A DNA stretch of 64,000 nt from an uncultured Alphaproteobacteria bacterium (lineage in GTDB: Bacteria; Pseudomonadota; Alphaproteobacteria; HIMB59), in NCBI GenBank assembly GCA_902538085.1, contig CACBDV010000002.1, positions 221,642 through 285,641 on the forward strand. Direction: 5' to 3'. Of the stretch, positions 53,949 through 63,191 are shown piece by piece. The position numbers and the translations under genes are program-made. The notes beneath the pieces were generated by a model. That model saw only the letters and a list, made by a program, of their open reading frames with translations. It did not search any database and was not told where the DNA came from. Positions within the stretch are counted from its first letter, which is position 1. Every line of letters starts with the position of its first letter.

Positions 53949-54545
53949 ATGGTAAAAGTTAAAAATCCTTTTGTAGAGGCGCTTCAAAATATTGCTGAAA
54001 GGCAGGATATTGGGAGTTTTAAAAAAATTTTTGATTATTTTGGTCCAAGGCTTAAGTCTTTTCTAATGAAGTCAGGTGCAGATGATGCTGTTGCTGAGGA
54101 AATCATTCAGGAAACCATGACGATTATCTGGACCAAAGCAGATTATTATGACCCTTCTGTGGCTTCGCCAAGCACATGGATTTATACTATTGCTCGCAAC
54201 AAGAAAATTGATATTTTAAGAAAAACTAGGAAAGCAGTCTTGGAGGACATTGAGACTGCCATTTTACCTCCTGTTGAGTCTAAGGCAGATGAAAATATCG
54301 AACATGACCAAAAATTTGAAATGGTTGCACAATATTTAGATGATCTACCAAAAGATCAACTAGATCTGCTAAAAATGAATTTCTTCGATGAAAAATCACA
54401 TGGTGAAATCGCTGAGATTACCAAAATCCCATTAGGCACTGTAAAATCAAGAATTCGTCTAGCATTAGAGAAGATCCGCGGCAAATTGGAACAAGACGGC
54501 AGTATGGTTAATCTAAATAATGAAGGCGGAAGTATTGTTAATTAA
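53949..54545 (+). CDS. rpoE: ECF sigma factor, RpoE/ChrR-partner type
   Basis: About 198 residues. Region 2 has FGPRLKSFLMKSGADD-VAEE (shown in part) and TWIYTIARNKKIDILRK, and region 4 has LPKDQLDLLKMNFFDEKSHG and GTVKSRIRLALEKIRGKL. Overall this resembles the alphaproteobacterial RpoE that answers singlet oxygen and is held by ChrR; the gene just downstream is ChrR-like. Start is uncertain: ATG 53949 has GGAGAG only 4 bases upstream, and ATG 53931 or 53937 are alternatives. It is divergent from ialB. Confidence 0.88.
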   Translation: MVKVKNPFVEALQNIAERQDIGSFKKIFDYFGPRLKSFLMKSGADDAVAEEIIQETMTIIWTKADYYDPSVASPSTWIYTIARNKKIDILRKTRKAVLEDIETAILPPVESKADENIEHDQKFEMVAQYLDDLPKDQLDLLKMNFFDEKSHGEIAEITKIPLGTVKSRIRLALEKIRGKLEQDGSMVNLNNEGGSIVN

Positions 54546-54549
54546 ATAA

Positions 54550-55164
54550 ATGACATTCGAAATTCTTAGTACACCTATTAACTCACCTGCAAGTCTAATT
54601 TTCAAGCAGTGCTTGGCTGAAGTTGACCCTGAGAATAGGTCTCTAAACTCTGCGATGAATGAGGTTGGTGGATATTTTTTAGATAAGGCCGAGACCTCTC
54701 TACTGTCTAACGAATTATGGAATAAAGTTTTAAATCAAACAAAAAATAAAATATCAGCACCTCAAATTGATGAGGGGCATGATCCTTTGTTAAGTCAATT
54801 ACCATTAACTTTAAGATCCCATTTAAAAAATAAGAATATTAAGTGGAAATCTTTTAAAGATGTCAAAGTTGCTTCTATACTTCCCAAGGACAACAACGAA
54901 AAACTAGAACTTATCCACGTAATGCCTGGTGCAAAAATTCCTCAACATACACATGAAGGTAATGAAAGTTTTTTAGTTTTGCACGGTTCTTATAGTGACG
55001 AGTATGGCAATTATAAGCAAGGATCTGTTCAAGTAAGAAGTGATGATCATAATCATACACCTGTTAGTAATGCTCAAACTGGTTGTATCGGACTAGCTTA
55101 TACTCACGGTAAAATTAAATTTTCCGGTAAATTTGGTAAGTTACTAAATTTAATCGCTAACTAA
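54550..55164 (+). CDS. chrR: ChrR-like cupin anti-sigma factor
   Basis: A 204-residue protein 4 bases after the sigma gene. The C-terminal half is a ChrR-type cupin: PGAKIPQHTHEGNESFLVLH (metal His, His, Glu) and GSVQVRSDDHNHTPVS. In ChrR the N-terminal anti-sigma domain holds zinc by His and HxxxCxxC; no such motif is seen in the first ~90 residues here (only one Cys, in FKQCLAEVD). It probably still pairs with the sigma factor, but by a zinc-free or altered domain. Confidence 0.78.
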   Translation: MTFEILSTPINSPASLIFKQCLAEVDPENRSLNSAMNEVGGYFLDKAETSLLSNELWNKVLNQTKNKISAPQIDEGHDPLLSQLPLTLRSHLKNKNIKWKSFKDVKVASILPKDNNEKLELIHVMPGAKIPQHTHEGNESFLVLHGSYSDEYGNYKQGSVQVRSDDHNHTPVSNAQTGCIGLAYTHGKIKFSGKFGKLLNLIAN

Positions 55165-55170
55165 TTTTAA

Positions 55171-55569
55171 TTATAAAATATATAGAATATGCGCTGGAGC
55201 AATACCGGCTGTTAGTATTAACCTTAAAATAAAATAATCAGTTTTAATTATTTTTTCTTTGAAATAAAAAAAGAAATCAAAGCATAAAACTATAAAATAA
55301 CCTGCTATAAAAAGCCCAATAGTTTCATCAAATTTTAAGTCAAATGCTAAAACCAAAAATGCATAAACAGCCGGGCAAACACTAAACAAAATAGCTATAT
55401 TATTCTTTGATTGAAGATAAACGCCCCAATATACTGCACCTAAAAATGACATTATAACTGCAGAGTAATAAACGAACATATCCTTATCAAAATCAAGAAA
55501 AATTAAATCGATGTTGTAAAAACAAAGATAAAAAGGAATTAAACCAGGAATACCTATAAGGTAAATCAT
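55171..55569 (-). CDS. DUF3429 membrane protein
   Basis: A 132-residue protein with four or five hydrophobic segments. The YYSAVIMSFLGAVYWGVYLQ segment, with a GAV-W-G core, matches the DUF3429 family of alphaproteobacteria and mitochondria, whose role is unknown. It overlaps the pterin dehydratase gene by 4 bases and so is the last gene of an AKR-PCD-DUF3429 run. Confidence 0.75.
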   Translation of the reverse strand: MIYLIGIPGLIPFYLCFYNIDLIFLDFDKDMFVYYSAVIMSFLGAVYWGVYLQSKNNIAILFSVCPAVYAFLVLAFDLKFDETIGLFIAGYFIVLCFDFFFYFKEKIIKTDYFILRLILTAGIAPAHILYIL

Positions 55570-55808
55570 TCTTGATAAAGTTTATCGATTTGCTCTGCTA
55601 AATCTAGGTCTCTTTGGGTAACTTTTTGAACATCATGAGAAATAAGAGAAATAGTAACAGTTCCGTAATCTAAAATAATTTGAGGATGATGATTTTTTTT
55701 CTCAGATAACATCGCTACTTGGCTAGTAAATGCAAAGCTTTTTCTGTAATTTTTAAATTCAAAAGTTTTTATCAATCTACCCTTATTGTCTTTTGGCCAA
55801 TCAGTCAT
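55566..55808 (-). CDS. phhB: Pterin-4a-carbinolamine dehydratase
   Basis: An 80-residue protein with the PCD fold. It dehydrates 4a-hydroxytetrahydropterin, which recycles the cofactor of aromatic hydroxylases. The motif SEKKNHHPQIILDYGTVTI holds the catalytic histidines, and SHDVQKVTQRDLDLAEQID completes the family pattern. It is a little shorter than the usual ~95 residues. No aromatic-amino-acid hydroxylase is seen nearby. It lies 3 bases after the aldo/keto reductase gene. Confidence 0.92.
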   Translation of the reverse strand: MTDWPKDNKGRLIKTFEFKNYRKSFAFTSQVAMLSEKKNHHPQIILDYGTVTISLISHDVQKVTQRDLDLAEQIDKLYQE

Positions 55809-55811
55809 AGC

Positions 55812-56849
55812 TTAAGGTGCCGGTGATGGATTGTTTTCATGTACATCATTAATTTCATCAATAATTTCTTTTGATAATTCTATATCTACTGAATTTATAT
55901 TTTCTTTCAACTGGTCCATTTTTGTTGCTCCAATAATATTACTTGTGACAAACTCTTGTTGGTTAACAAATGCAAGTGACAATTCAGTGGGGGTAAGCCC
56001 GTTATCCTCTGCAATTTTACAATATTGCTCTGTAGCAAGAATTGATCTCTCATTGGTGTACCTTGTCCAATCCTCCCAAATTGTTAGTCGAGCACCATCG
56101 GGTTTTTTTGAATTTCTATATTTTCCAGTTAACACACCGCAAGCTAAAGGGGAATAAGCCAACAAACCTACCTGATCTCTAATGGATATTTCAGACATAC
56201 CAACTTCATAAGTTCTATTTAATAAACTATATGGATTTTGAACAGACATTACTCTTGGTAAATTTTTATATTTGGACAAGTTGATGTAGTTAGACAATCC
56301 ATAAGGAGTTTCATTAGACAAGCCTAGATATCTAATCTTACCTTGATCAATAAATTTTTTTGCTGTCTCTAAAATTTCTTCAAATGGGGTCCATTCTTTT
56401 TCTTCATTATAATTTTTATATCCCAGCCTCCCAAAAAAATTCGTTTTCCTCTCTGGCCAATGGAGTTGATAAAGATCAATGTAATCTGTTTGTAATCTAT
56501 GAAGGCTTCCTTCTAGTGCTTCGGTGAAATGTTTCTCGTTAAATTGTAGACCACCTCCTCTAATCCATCTTACATCAGGGCCTGCGACTTTTGATGCTAA
56601 TATTACTTTCTCTCTGTTATTTTTCTGTTTAAACCAATTACCAATTATTTTTTCAGTGGCACCATATGTTTTTTCTTTTCCCTTAACTGAATAATATTCC
56701 GCAGTATCAAAGAAATTGACCCCTTTTTCTATAGAGTAATCCATTTGCTCAAACGCCTCATTTTCTGTGTTTTGCTCTCCCCATGTCATTGTACCAAGGC
56801 AAATAAGGCTAACTTGAAGGTCAGTATTTCCTAAGGATTTGAACTTCAT
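55812..56849 (-). CDS. Aldo/keto reductase, Tas-like
   Basis: A 345-residue NADPH-dependent TIM-barrel oxidoreductase. The catalytic Asp and Tyr are in FFDTAEYYSVKG, Lys in KVILASKVAG and His in YQLHWPERKTN. LGLSNETPYGLSNYINLS and SVQNPYSLLNR are typical of the Tas branch. Substrate is unknown. First gene of the AKR-PCD-DUF3429 run; its start is 71 bases from the divergent BI-1 gene. Confidence 0.9.
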   Translation of the reverse strand: MKFKSLGNTDLQVSLICLGTMTWGEQNTENEAFEQMDYSIEKGVNFFDTAEYYSVKGKEKTYGATEKIIGNWFKQKNNREKVILASKVAGPDVRWIRGGGLQFNEKHFTEALEGSLHRLQTDYIDLYQLHWPERKTNFFGRLGYKNYNEEKEWTPFEEILETAKKFIDQGKIRYLGLSNETPYGLSNYINLSKYKNLPRVMSVQNPYSLLNRTYEVGMSEISIRDQVGLLAYSPLACGVLTGKYRNSKKPDGARLTIWEDWTRYTNERSILATEQYCKIAEDNGLTPTELSLAFVNQQEFVTSNIIGATKMDQLKENINSVDIELSKEIIDEINDVHENNPSPAP

Positions 56850-56920
56850 AAAAGATTCATACGGTTTTACTTGAAAAATATCAAGATAATAGCCATATTA
56901 AAAATAATTAAGGAGAAATA

Positions 56921-57628
56921 ATGGTCGAATTAAAACAAAATACATATTCGCAGTCACAATCTACAGTTATAGATCAGGGCTTAAGAGATTATATGATGAA
57001 AGTCTATAATTACATGACCTCTGGTTTAGCAATAAGTGGTTTAGTGGCATGGGGATTTTCTCAGTCTCCTACTTTAATGGGGGCTATTTATGGCACAGCA
57101 CTTCAATGGGTTGTAATGCTCGCTCCACTTGGATTTATTTTCTTTTTAGGCGCAAGATTACAAAAAATGTCCACCTCTGCAGCTCAAATGACATTTTGGG
57201 CCTTCGCTGCTGTGATGGGAATTTCGCTGTCTTATATATTCATAGTTTTCACTGGTGTAAGCATTGTAAGAGTTTTTTTAATTACAAGCTGTACATTCGC
57301 TGCGATGAGCATCTATGGATATGCAACTAAAAGAGATTTAACCAAGTTTGGTTCATTTCTTATGATGGGGCTCATTGGAATTATTATTGCTAGTATTGTA
57401 AATATATTTTTACAAAGTTCAGCAATGCAATTTGTAATTTCTTGTGTGGGTGTTTTAGTATTTGTGGGTTTAACTGCTTACGATACTCAAAGAATTAAAT
57501 CAACTTATTATCAAGTTGCTGGAACTGCTTTTGCAGGAAAAGCTGCCATTATGGGTGCACTAACATTATACTTAGACTTTATAAACCTATTCATAATGTT
57601 GATGCAATTATTTGGTCAAAGAAGATAA
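56921..57628 (+). CDS. Bax inhibitor-1/YccA-family membrane protein
   Basis: A 235-residue protein with seven hydrophobic segments, of the BI-1 superfamily that includes pH-gated calcium-leak channels such as BsYetJ. YNYMTSGLAISGLVAWGFSQ and GLTAYDTQRIKSTYYQ are diagnostic; the second carries one of the conserved Asp residues, and LYLDFINLFIMLMQLFGQRR closes it. AAGGAG 6 bases before the ATG; a clean terminator follows, so it is monocistronic. Confidence 0.93.
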   Translation: MVELKQNTYSQSQSTVIDQGLRDYMMKVYNYMTSGLAISGLVAWGFSQSPTLMGAIYGTALQWVVMLAPLGFIFFLGARLQKMSTSAAQMTFWAFAAVMGISLSYIFIVFTGVSIVRVFLITSCTFAAMSIYGYATKRDLTKFGSFLMMGLIGIIIASIVNIFLQSSAMQFVISCVGVLVFVGLTAYDTQRIKSTYYQVAGTAFAGKAAIMGALTLYLDFINLFIMLMQLFGQRR

Positions 57629-57650
57629 ATAAATTTCAAATTTAATTATT

Positions 57651-57679
57651 AAGGGGTCATTATTGGCCCCTTTTTTTTA
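57651..57679 (+). terminator. Rho-independent terminator after BI-1 gene
   Basis: AAGGGGTC (57651-57658) pairs with GGCCCCTT (57665-57672) around a 6-base loop, followed by a T-run of eight bases. Confidence 0.9.
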
Positions 57680-57723
57680 TAAATTAGCGTATCAATTTTT
57701 TAATTTGTCATTAAGATCCTCGC

Positions 57724-58608
57724 GTGATTGGATACATCCTAGCAATTGGCGCAGCAGCTACTTGGTCATTGGTTGCTTTATCAGCAACTAGAATTGTCAG
57801 ATATTTTGGAAGTTATAATTATAATCTTTTAAGATTACTAGGAATAGTAGTCCTCTTCTTACCCTACATTGTAGTAAATTGGGATCCAATTTATTTCAAT
57901 AAATCAATATTCACAGCAATATTTTTATCTTCGGTAATTGGCATCATAATAGGAGATACATTTTTATTTGTGTGCCTCAAAAGGCTTGGGCCTCGAAGGC
58001 AAGCTTTATTATTTTCTTTGCAAATACCCTTTACTATCCTTTTAGCAGAAATATTTTTACAAACACTTCCCTCTATGGTCGAGCTGTTCGGATGCTTTTT
58101 GATTTTTTTTGGCATCATGGTTGCAATACAATTTAATAAAACAATTCCTGATGATGACTTGGAAAATATTCAAGGAAATAAATATATTGGACTGATTGCT
58201 GGTGTTGGATTGGCACTGTGTCAGGCTATAGGGATCATTCTTATGAAGCCTGCGCTTGAGTTAACAGATCCTATAATTGTTTCCTATATAAGAGTTTTGG
58301 TAGCGGCGATATTGATGTTTTTTAGCTTAGGATTTCTAAAAAATAATAATCTTTTAGAGAGAATGAAAGACGTTAAAAAAACTTTTTATAGTATTTTTTT
58401 AGGTTTTATGGGCATGGGTGTTGGTATGACTATGTTAATAATTGCTCTTAAAAATGGAGATCCTGGAATTATTTCAACTTTATCAAGCACAATGCCAATT
58501 ATGATAATACCGATACTATGGATTGTTACTAAAAATTATGCAGGGCATCTAGCAGTAATAGGTGCTACTTTAACTTGTTTTGGGGCAGGGGTGATTTTTT
58601 TAAATTAG
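57724..58608 (+). CDS. EamA/DMT-superfamily transporter
   Basis: A 294-residue inner-membrane protein with ten hydrophobic spans in two EamA repeats (about 3-130 and 150-290), such as AIGAAATWSLVALSATRI and LCQAIGIILMKPALELTDP. Members export or import metabolites, amino acids or drugs; the substrate is unreadable. GTG start. The 3' end overlaps the convergent hemY gene by 4 bases. Confidence 0.88.
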   Translation: MIGYILAIGAAATWSLVALSATRIVRYFGSYNYNLLRLLGIVVLFLPYIVVNWDPIYFNKSIFTAIFLSSVIGIIIGDTFLFVCLKRLGPRRQALLFSLQIPFTILLAEIFLQTLPSMVELFGCFLIFFGIMVAIQFNKTIPDDDLENIQGNKYIGLIAGVGLALCQAIGIILMKPALELTDPIIVSYIRVLVAAILMFFSLGFLKNNNLLERMKDVKKTFYSIFLGFMGMGVGMTMLIIALKNGDPGIISTLSSTMPIMIIPILWIVTKNYAGHLAVIGATLTCFGAGVIFLN

Positions 58609-59036
58609 TCCGAGCCTTTTTCAACATTGACAATTTTTAGGTCCTTTGTCTTTTTAATTTGTGTTTGTAATATTTTGTTTAAGGGGTCTTTACCTAAGTA
58701 TTTTTTAAATTTTTTCTGACTTTGTGTAGCTTTATCTGTATTGCCTTCAGTTATTGCAACTAATGTTTCTCTTAAGTGTTCAAGGCCTTTTTGCTCATTT
58801 GAGGATTTGTAACGCATATAAGCAGCTCGTGGATAAATAAAAAGCTTTGTAAAAGCATAAGAAAACAAAATCAAAAGAATAAGGAATGTTATTAAGACAA
58901 AAAGGAATTGGACAATGGGGATACTCAATTGCCAAATGCCTAAAACGAGTGATAGATTGCCAGCATTGTTAAACAGATAAAAAAGAGCGCCATAACCACT
59001 TATAAAAATTATCAAAATTATTAGTAACCTTATCAT
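58605..59036 (-). CDS. hemY: HemY-like membrane protein, short form
   Basis: A 143-residue protein with two transmembrane spans (about 4-22 and 40-65), then YPRAAYMRYKSSNEQKGLEH and one TPR-like helix pair. It matches the N-terminal HemY domain, found beside heme-synthesis genes in proteobacteria. Alphaproteobacterial HemY is usually several hundred residues; here the TPR part is almost wholly missing. It overlaps the mitofilin-like gene by one base. Confidence 0.7.
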   Translation of the reverse strand: MIRLLIILIIFISGYGALFYLFNNAGNLSLVLGIWQLSIPIVQFLFVLITFLILLILFSYAFTKLFIYPRAAYMRYKSSNEQKGLEHLRETLVAITEGNTDKATQSQKKFKKYLGKDPLNKILQTQIKKTKDLKIVNVEKGSD

Positions 59037-59827
59037 TAAATCATATTCTCTAAAAAAATTTTGTTATCGTTATAAATTTGAGCTAGTTCATAAGAAGATT
59101 TAAAAAATATTTTTTGATTAGGGTTTAATTTCTCGTATTCAATTATAGCCTTTGTATATTGTCTATTATACATCGCATTAATAAATGATGGTAGGGGTTC
59201 TAATGAATTTTTTGTTATTTGAATTTCAAATATATTTTCAATAATTTTTTTAAGCCATTGAAAATTATTTTGTTTCATAAACTCATTTTTTACGTATGTA
59301 TTTTCATTAATTTTTAATTGCTGTACTGAATATGTATAGTCTGGAATAGTGAGTAATTCTTTAAATTTTTCTTCATTAAAAAATAAATATTGATTTTGAA
59401 GTTTTTGAATATTTTTATTTCGAATTTGTTGTTGATCAATATTAACTATAATCTGATTTATGGATAAAATTAATTCATATGCCTCATCATTGGATAAAGT
59501 AATTTGTTGTGGCTCTGGCTCAACAATAGTACTTTGAGGTATTTCTTGAACATTTTTTTCTAATTCTAGTATAAGAGACTCAAGACGATCTACTTTATCT
59601 TCTAGTTCTTTGTTGTTTAAGTTATTAACAGAAGTTATCTCTTTTTGAACATTTGGTGATTGAGTTTCTGGATTTAATTTGCTGAATTGAGCCTCATCAA
59701 ATATTAAAAGATTATTTCGATACAAGTATCCTCCTGCTACAGTTATAATTATTAAAAATATTACTATTAGGAAAAGATTTCGTTGAAGAAAACTTTTTTT
59801 ACTGTCATTTTTTTGATTTTCAGACAT
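59036..59827 (-). CDS. Mitofilin/Mic60-like membrane protein, short
   Basis: A 263-residue protein with one N-terminal span (LFLIVIFLIIITVAGGYLY, about 18-36), a coiled coil (NNKELEDKVDRLESLILELE, about 70-95) and a helical C-terminus (FQWLKKIIENIFEIQ, PSFINAMYNRQYTKAIIEYE) that fits the mitofilin-signature pattern. The position next to hemY and divergent from tsaD is where alphaproteobacterial Mic60 genes lie. It is about half the usual length. Alphaproteobacterial Mic60 shapes inner membranes in some species. Confidence is moderate because the sequence is divergent. Confidence 0.55.
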   Translation of the reverse strand: MSENQKNDSKKSFLQRNLFLIVIFLIIITVAGGYLYRNNLLIFDEAQFSKLNPETQSPNVQKEITSVNNLNNKELEDKVDRLESLILELEKNVQEIPQSTIVEPEPQQITLSNDEAYELILSINQIIVNIDQQQIRNKNIQKLQNQYLFFNEEKFKELLTIPDYTYSVQQLKINENTYVKNEFMKQNNFQWLKKIIENIFEIQITKNSLEPLPSFINAMYNRQYTKAIIEYEKLNPNQKIFFKSSYELAQIYNDNKIFLENMI

Positions 59828-59856
59828 TCAATAAGAATCTATATTTTTTTATAATA

Positions 59857-60873
59857 ATGAAAGTTTTAGCAATAGAAAGTTCTTGTGATGATACATCAAT
59901 AGCCATTGTAAATGATGATAAAAGTGTTGAATTTCTTGAAACAATTAATCATAGAAAATTTCATAAAGATCTTGGGGGTGTCATACCTGAAATGGCAGCA
60001 CGACAGCATTTAGAAATTTTAGATATATTAGGTAAATCAATTAAGAAAATTAATTTTTCGAAAATTTCAGCAATAGCTGCAACATTTGGACCTGGGCTTA
60101 TTGGTGGATTAATTGTGGGGTCATCTTTTGCAAAAGGTTTGTCAATATCTAAGAACGTCAAACTTGTTCCCATTAATCATTTGCAAGCACATTTATTATC
60201 TCCCCGACTTGTATGTGAAATTAAATTTCCATATTTATGTCTACTAGTATCTGGAGGAAATACTGCATTAGTATTGGTTAAAAATTCTAAAAATTTTATC
60301 ACTCTTGGATCAACAATTGATGACTCAGCGGGTGAGTGTTTTGACAAAGTGGCTAAAGGGTTAGGGTTGGGGTACCCTGGTGGGCCAGAAATAGAACGCT
60401 TAGCATTAGGTGGCAATATTGAGAAGTTTGAACTCCCGATGCCTTTAACAAAGAAAAATAATTGTGATTTTTCCTTTTCAGGTTTAAAAACAGCAGCACT
60501 AAATACCATCAAAAATAAAAAAAAAACGAAAAAATTTACGAGAGACTTTTCAGCCTCATTTCAGAATACTGTTTCTAAAGTGTTAGAAATTAAAATTAAT
60601 AACGGTATTTCACTCTTACAAAAAAAAAATGTAAAAATTAAGGATTTTTCTATCTGTGGTGGAGTGGCGGCAAATAAATATTTAAATAATGAACTTCAGA
60701 AACTTATTTCAACAAAGAGACTTAATTATCATCAGGTACCTTTATCTTTATGTACAGATAATGCTGCAATGATTGGTTGGAATGCTATCGAAATTATGAG
60801 AAGTAGAAAAATTAAATATAATAACTACAATATTAGACCAACACCTAATATACTAATTCATGAACACTTCTAA
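59857..60873 (+). CDS. tsaD: tRNA t6A37 threonylcarbamoyltransferase TsaD
   Basis: A 338-residue ASKHA-fold protein that transfers threonylcarbamoyl onto A37 of ANN-decoding tRNAs. MKVLAIESSCDDTSIAIV opens the ATP site; PINHLQAHLLSPR gives the metal His pair; GGVIPEMAARQHLE, DSAGECFDKVAKGLGLGYPG and CGGVAANKYLN are all family marks. Its product t6A is the substrate of the MtaB protein encoded at 13,271. It overlaps the EVE-domain gene by 14 bases. Confidence 0.96.
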   Translation: MKVLAIESSCDDTSIAIVNDDKSVEFLETINHRKFHKDLGGVIPEMAARQHLEILDILGKSIKKINFSKISAIAATFGPGLIGGLIVGSSFAKGLSISKNVKLVPINHLQAHLLSPRLVCEIKFPYLCLLVSGGNTALVLVKNSKNFITLGSTIDDSAGECFDKVAKGLGLGYPGGPEIERLALGGNIEKFELPMPLTKKNNCDFSFSGLKTAALNTIKNKKKTKKFTRDFSASFQNTVSKVLEIKINNGISLLQKKNVKIKDFSICGGVAANKYLNNELQKLISTKRLNYHQVPLSLCTDNAAMIGWNAIEIMRSRKIKYNNYNIRPTPNILIHEHF

Positions 60874-61288
60874 AAATTATTGGCTCCTAAAATCAGAGCC
60901 TAGTTCTTGGTCATGGGATCAACAAAAAAAGAAAAAAACTGAACATTGGGACGGCGTTAGAAATTATCAGGCAGCAAATAATTTAAAAAAGATGAGAAAA
61001 GGCGATGAGTGTCTATTTTATCACTCAGTAACAGAAAAAGCTATTAAGGGAATTGTGAGAGTTACTAAGGAATATTATCCAGATCACACAGATAAAAAAG
61101 GTATATTTGGAATGGTTGATGTAACCTATGTCAAAGATCTAAATGAAGTTTACTTATCAGAAATAAAAGTAGACCCATTTTTCCAAGATTTTCCACTTGT
61201 AAAACAAGCCAGATTAAGTGTGATGCCTGTAACATTGAAGCAATGGAATAAATTAATTAATATGAGTAGAAAAAATGAGAGAATTTAA
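60860..61288 (+). CDS. EVE-domain (PUA-like) protein
   Basis: A 142-residue protein of the EVE family (thymocyte nuclear protein 1-like), a PUA-related fold that reads modified bases in nucleic acids. [35 protein letters not shown] and LFYHS form the standard core; [20 protein letters not shown] closes it. Bacterial EVE proteins may act in nucleic-acid modification or small-molecule binding, but no partner is evident. It overlaps tsaD and acs by 14 bases each. Confidence 0.9.
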   Translation: MNTSKNYWLLKSEPSSWSWDQQKKKKTEHWDGVRNYQAANNLKKMRKGDECLFYHSVTEKAIKGIVRVTKEYYPDHTDKKGIFGMVDVTYVKDLNEVYLSEIKVDPFFQDFPLVKQARLSVMPVTLKQWNKLINMSRKNERI

Positions 61289-63191
61289 ATTATCTAATCC
61301 ACTGTTATCAAAAGAACAATATGAAGAGATGTATGCAGAGTCTTTTAGTGATAAAGAGCAGTTCTGGTCTAAAGTTGCAAAATCTCAACTAACGTGGTCT
61401 AAAGATTTCACAAAGGTTAAAAACACCAACTACAACGGTGACGTATCTATCAAATGGTTTGAGGATGGTGAATTGAACGTTTGTTATAACTGTGTAGATA
61501 GACATGCGGAAACACAACCAAATGAAGTAGCAGTTATTTGGGAGGGAGATGATACTAGTAAAAATAAAATCTACACTTATAAAGAACTAAAGTCAGAAGT
61601 AAGTAAATTTGCAAATGTTCTAAAAAAACTTGGTGTACAAAAAGGTGATGTAGTAACAATTTATTTAACTATGATTCCTGAAGTTGCATTTGCTATGTTG
61701 GCTTGTGCAAGAATAGGTGCAATACATTCAGTAATATTTGGGGGCTTTGCCCCAGAATCAATAGCAGGACGAATTAAAGATTGCAAATCTCAATTTGTAA
61801 TTACTGCTGACGAAGGTGTTCGAGGTGGAAAAATAATTCCACTAAAAAAATATATTAATACAGCTTTAGAGAGTTGTGATAGCTCCATAAAAACTCTAGT
61901 TATTCAATATACAAATACTCAAGACGAATTACATAAAGATAATAATTTTTATTATGATGAATTAATTAAACAAGTAGATGATCAATGTGAGTGCGTATCA
62001 ATGAACGCAGAAGATCCTCTTTTCATTTTATATACATCTGGCTCTACAGGTAAGCCAAAAGGTGTTCTTCATACTACAGGAGGATATTTAGTTTATGCAT
62101 CATTTACGCATAAGTACTCTTTTGACTATCATCCAGGTGATGTTTATTGGTGCACAGCTGATGCTGGATGGATAACAGGACACTCTTATTCCGTTTATGG
62201 TCCTCTCGCAAACGGTGGTAAAACATTATTGTTCGAAGGCGTTCCTAACTATCCGGATTTTTCTCGCTTTTGGGAAGTTTGTGATAAATACAAAGTTAAT
62301 ATTTTTTACACAGCACCTACTGTTTTAAGATCTTTGATGAAAGAGGGTAATTCTTATATTGAAAAATGCGATTTAAATTCTTTAAGAATTTTAGGAACGG
62401 TTGGTGAGCCAATTAATCCTGAGGCATGGAGTTGGTATTCAACGATAGTGGGTAAAGATAAATGTCCTGTTATAGATACATGGTGGCAAACAGAAACAGG
62501 AGGGCATTTAATATCTCCAATACCTGGTATTTCGAAACTTAAACCTGGTAGTGCCACTAAGCCATATTTTGGAATTGAAGCTGCAATTGTAGATGATAGT
62601 GGGAATATTTTAGAGGGTGAATGTGAGGGCAAGCTTTGTATATTGGATAGTTGGCCAGGACAAATGAGAACCGTATACGGTGATCACAATCGTTTTATTG
62701 ATACTTATTTTAGTCAATATAAAGGTAAATATTTTACTGGCGATGGATGCCGCAGAGACAAAGATGGATTTTATTGGATTACCGGTAGAGTTGATGATTG
62801 CATAAATGTTTCAGGTCATCTGCTAGGTACAGCAGAGATTGAAAGTGCTTTTGTTGAACATGAACTTGTTTCTGAAGCAGCTGTTGTGGGATATCCTCAC
62901 GAAATTAAAGGCCAAGGCATATATGCATATGTAACTACAAATACAGGTGTTGAGTTAAGTGATGAATTAAAAACAAAATTAATACAATGGATAAGAAAAA
63001 AAATAGGCCCTATAGCGACTCCTGATAAATTACAATTCTCTCCTGGACTTCCAAAAACAAGGTCTGGCAAAATTATGAGAAGAATTTTAAGAAAAATTGC
63101 ATCTAGGGAAGAAGACCAACTTGGTGATACATCAACTTTAGCTGATCCAAGTGTTGTGCAATCTTTAATAGACGGGTCAAAAAATATCTAA
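61275..63191 (+). CDS. acs: Acetyl-CoA synthetase
   Basis: A 638-residue enzyme that activates acetate with ATP and CoA through acetyl-AMP. Adenylation motifs: [20 protein letters not shown] (P-loop), [11 protein letters not shown], and [20 protein letters not shown]; the C-terminal [14 protein letters not shown] has the catalytic Lys that acetyltransferases modify in other bacteria. Normal length. It overlaps the EVE gene by 14 bases, and an rsmB-like frame begins at its 3' end. Confidence 0.97.
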   Translation: MREFKLSNPLLSKEQYEEMYAESFSDKEQFWSKVAKSQLTWSKDFTKVKNTNYNGDVSIKWFEDGELNVCYNCVDRHAETQPNEVAVIWEGDDTSKNKIYTYKELKSEVSKFANVLKKLGVQKGDVVTIYLTMIPEVAFAMLACARIGAIHSVIFGGFAPESIAGRIKDCKSQFVITADEGVRGGKIIPLKKYINTALESCDSSIKTLVIQYTNTQDELHKDNNFYYDELIKQVDDQCECVSMNAEDPLFILYTSGSTGKPKGVLHTTGGYLVYASFTHKYSFDYHPGDVYWCTADAGWITGHSYSVYGPLANGGKTLLFEGVPNYPDFSRFWEVCDKYKVNIFYTAPTVLRSLMKEGNSYIEKCDLNSLRILGTVGEPINPEAWSWYSTIVGKDKCPVIDTWWQTETGGHLISPIPGISKLKPGSATKPYFGIEAAIVDDSGNILEGECEGKLCILDSWPGQMRTVYGDHNRFIDTYFSQYKGKYFTGDGCRRDKDGFYWITGRVDDCINVSGHLLGTAEIESAFVEHELVSEAAVVGYPHEIKGQGIYAYVTTNTGVELSDELKTKLIQWIRKKIGPIATPDKLQFSPGLPKTRSGKIMRRILRKIASREEDQLGDTSTLADPSVVQSLIDGSKNI

